Source of the DNA: Nakamurella sp. PAMC28650
GTDB lineage: Bacteria; Actinomycetota; Actinomycetes; Mycobacteriales; Nakamurellaceae
DNA: 64,000 nucleotides
Direction: 5' to 3'
Assembly: GCF_014303395.1 (NCBI RefSeq)
Contig: NZ_CP060298.1
Span: 3,987,001-4,051,000, forward strand
Below, one piece after another: positions 63,718-64,000 of this stretch. A program made the position numbers and the translations under genes. Below the pieces are notes generated by a model that was given only the letters and a program-made list of their open reading frames with translations, was not told where the DNA came from and made no database searches. Position 1 is the stretch's first letter. Each line of letters opens with the position of its first letter.

Positions 63718-64000
63718 ATGGCCGAGTCGACGACGCGCGCGACTCCCCGACTGAGCAGGTCCGACCGGCGGACCCAGCTGATTGCCGCGGCCAAGGGCGC
63801 GTTCGTCGCCCAGGGCTATCACGCGGCGGCGATGGACGACATCGCCGAGCGAGCCGGTGTCAGCAAACCCGTTCTCTACCAGCACTTCCCATCAAAGCTC
63901 GACCTGTACCTCGCGTTGCTGGGCGAGTCGGCGGACGAGATGGTCCGACTGGTCGAGGAAGCCCTGCACGGGACCAACGACAACAACGAACGCGTCCACC
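63718..64000 (+). CDS. TetR-family transcriptional regulator (3' truncated by window edge)
   Basis: The first 94 residues are present. The helix-turn-helix region is RTQLIAAAKGAFVAQGYHAAAMDDIAERAGVSKPVLYQHFPSK, a typical TetR DNA-binding domain; GFVAQGY and VLYQHF are the anchor motifs. ATG 63718 is preceded by GGAAGGGAG. The ligand-binding domain is outside the window. Gene order (after DUF3152) matches Rv3208 of M. tuberculosis. Confidence 0.88.
   Translation, partial: MAESTTRATPRLSRSDRRTQLIAAAKGAFVAQGYHAAAMDDIAERAGVSKPVLYQHFPSKLDLYLALLGESADEMVRLVEEALHGTNDNNERVH

Noticed and set aside
1-64000. tRNA or rRNA genes
   Set aside because: No stretch read as a tRNA cloverleaf or conserved rRNA segment when scanning by eye; a covariance search would be needed for certainty.

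Overview
The window is chromosomal DNA from a high-GC Gram-positive bacterium (Actinomycetota). Lineage markers are a mycothione reductase, the AdnA/AdnB helicase-nuclease pair, a SigE/RseA/HtrA/TatB stress cluster, DUF3117 and DUF2631 proteins, an HExxH-type DUF3152 protein and a divergent glgC/glgM pair. Many neighbourhoods match gene orders known from Mycobacterium tuberculosis, but they are joined differently. The mix suggests a Nakamurella-like or related soil actinobacterium; that placement is inference and was not tested.

Layout. 1-1420: insertion-sequence debris (end of an ISL3-type transposase inserted in an IS66 transposase gene) and a long leader. 1421-19502: core block with a RIO kinase, mycothione reductase, methionine aminopeptidase, a penicillin-binding lipoprotein, an MFS exporter, a BluB-CobT fusion, the dxr-rseP-ispG-GNAT operon, hrpB, a DUF2631 protein and rlmN (M. 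tuberculosis Rv2855-Rv2880c order). 19578-24000: accessory island with a WYL regulator and VOC protein around a palindromic operator, a complete IS1380-family element with CTAG target duplication, a decayed DUF222/HNH gene and a dispersed palindromic repeat. 24000-31777: MOSC protein, S9 peptidase, ferritin-like protein, RhlE helicase, membrane beta-propeller protein and a hydrolase (Rv3210c-Rv3212 order in part). 31846-48308: PHP phosphatase, CorA, Mrp, TatB, HtrA, RseA, SigE, methyltransferase, D,D-carboxypeptidase, GlgC, GlgM, DUF3117, enoyl-CoA hydratase, Tag, a DivIVA-like protein and FolP2 (Rv1207-Rv1239c order, inverted). 48314-64000: AdnB/AdnA, an alkyltransferase-like protein, DUF4192, a TIGR02569-like kinase-fold protein, MoeZ, DUF3152, a hydrolase, a small helical protein with a DUF1023 hydrolase, a divergent LigD-polymerase-like protein and a truncated TetR (Rv3201c-Rv3208 order).

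How the genes work together. dxr and ispG are two steps of the MEP isoprenoid pathway, sharing an operon with the site-2 protease. sigE, rseA, htrA and tatB form an envelope-stress unit with a SigE-type promoter upstream of sigE. glgC and glgM make ADP-glucose and then maltose-1-phosphate or glycogen. adnA, adnB, folP2, a DivIVA-like gene, an SRPBCC gene and tag run in one direction with short gaps and may be one transcription unit that includes DNA break processing and alkylation repair.

Most unusual signals: a 61-bp dispersed repeat in two places 20 kb apart, each surrounded by extra TTGATCCACG units; several tandem repeats lying on stop or start codons (RIO kinase, glgM, tag, the carboxypeptidase/glgC junction); the 12+12-bp operator; and the BluB-CobT fusion.
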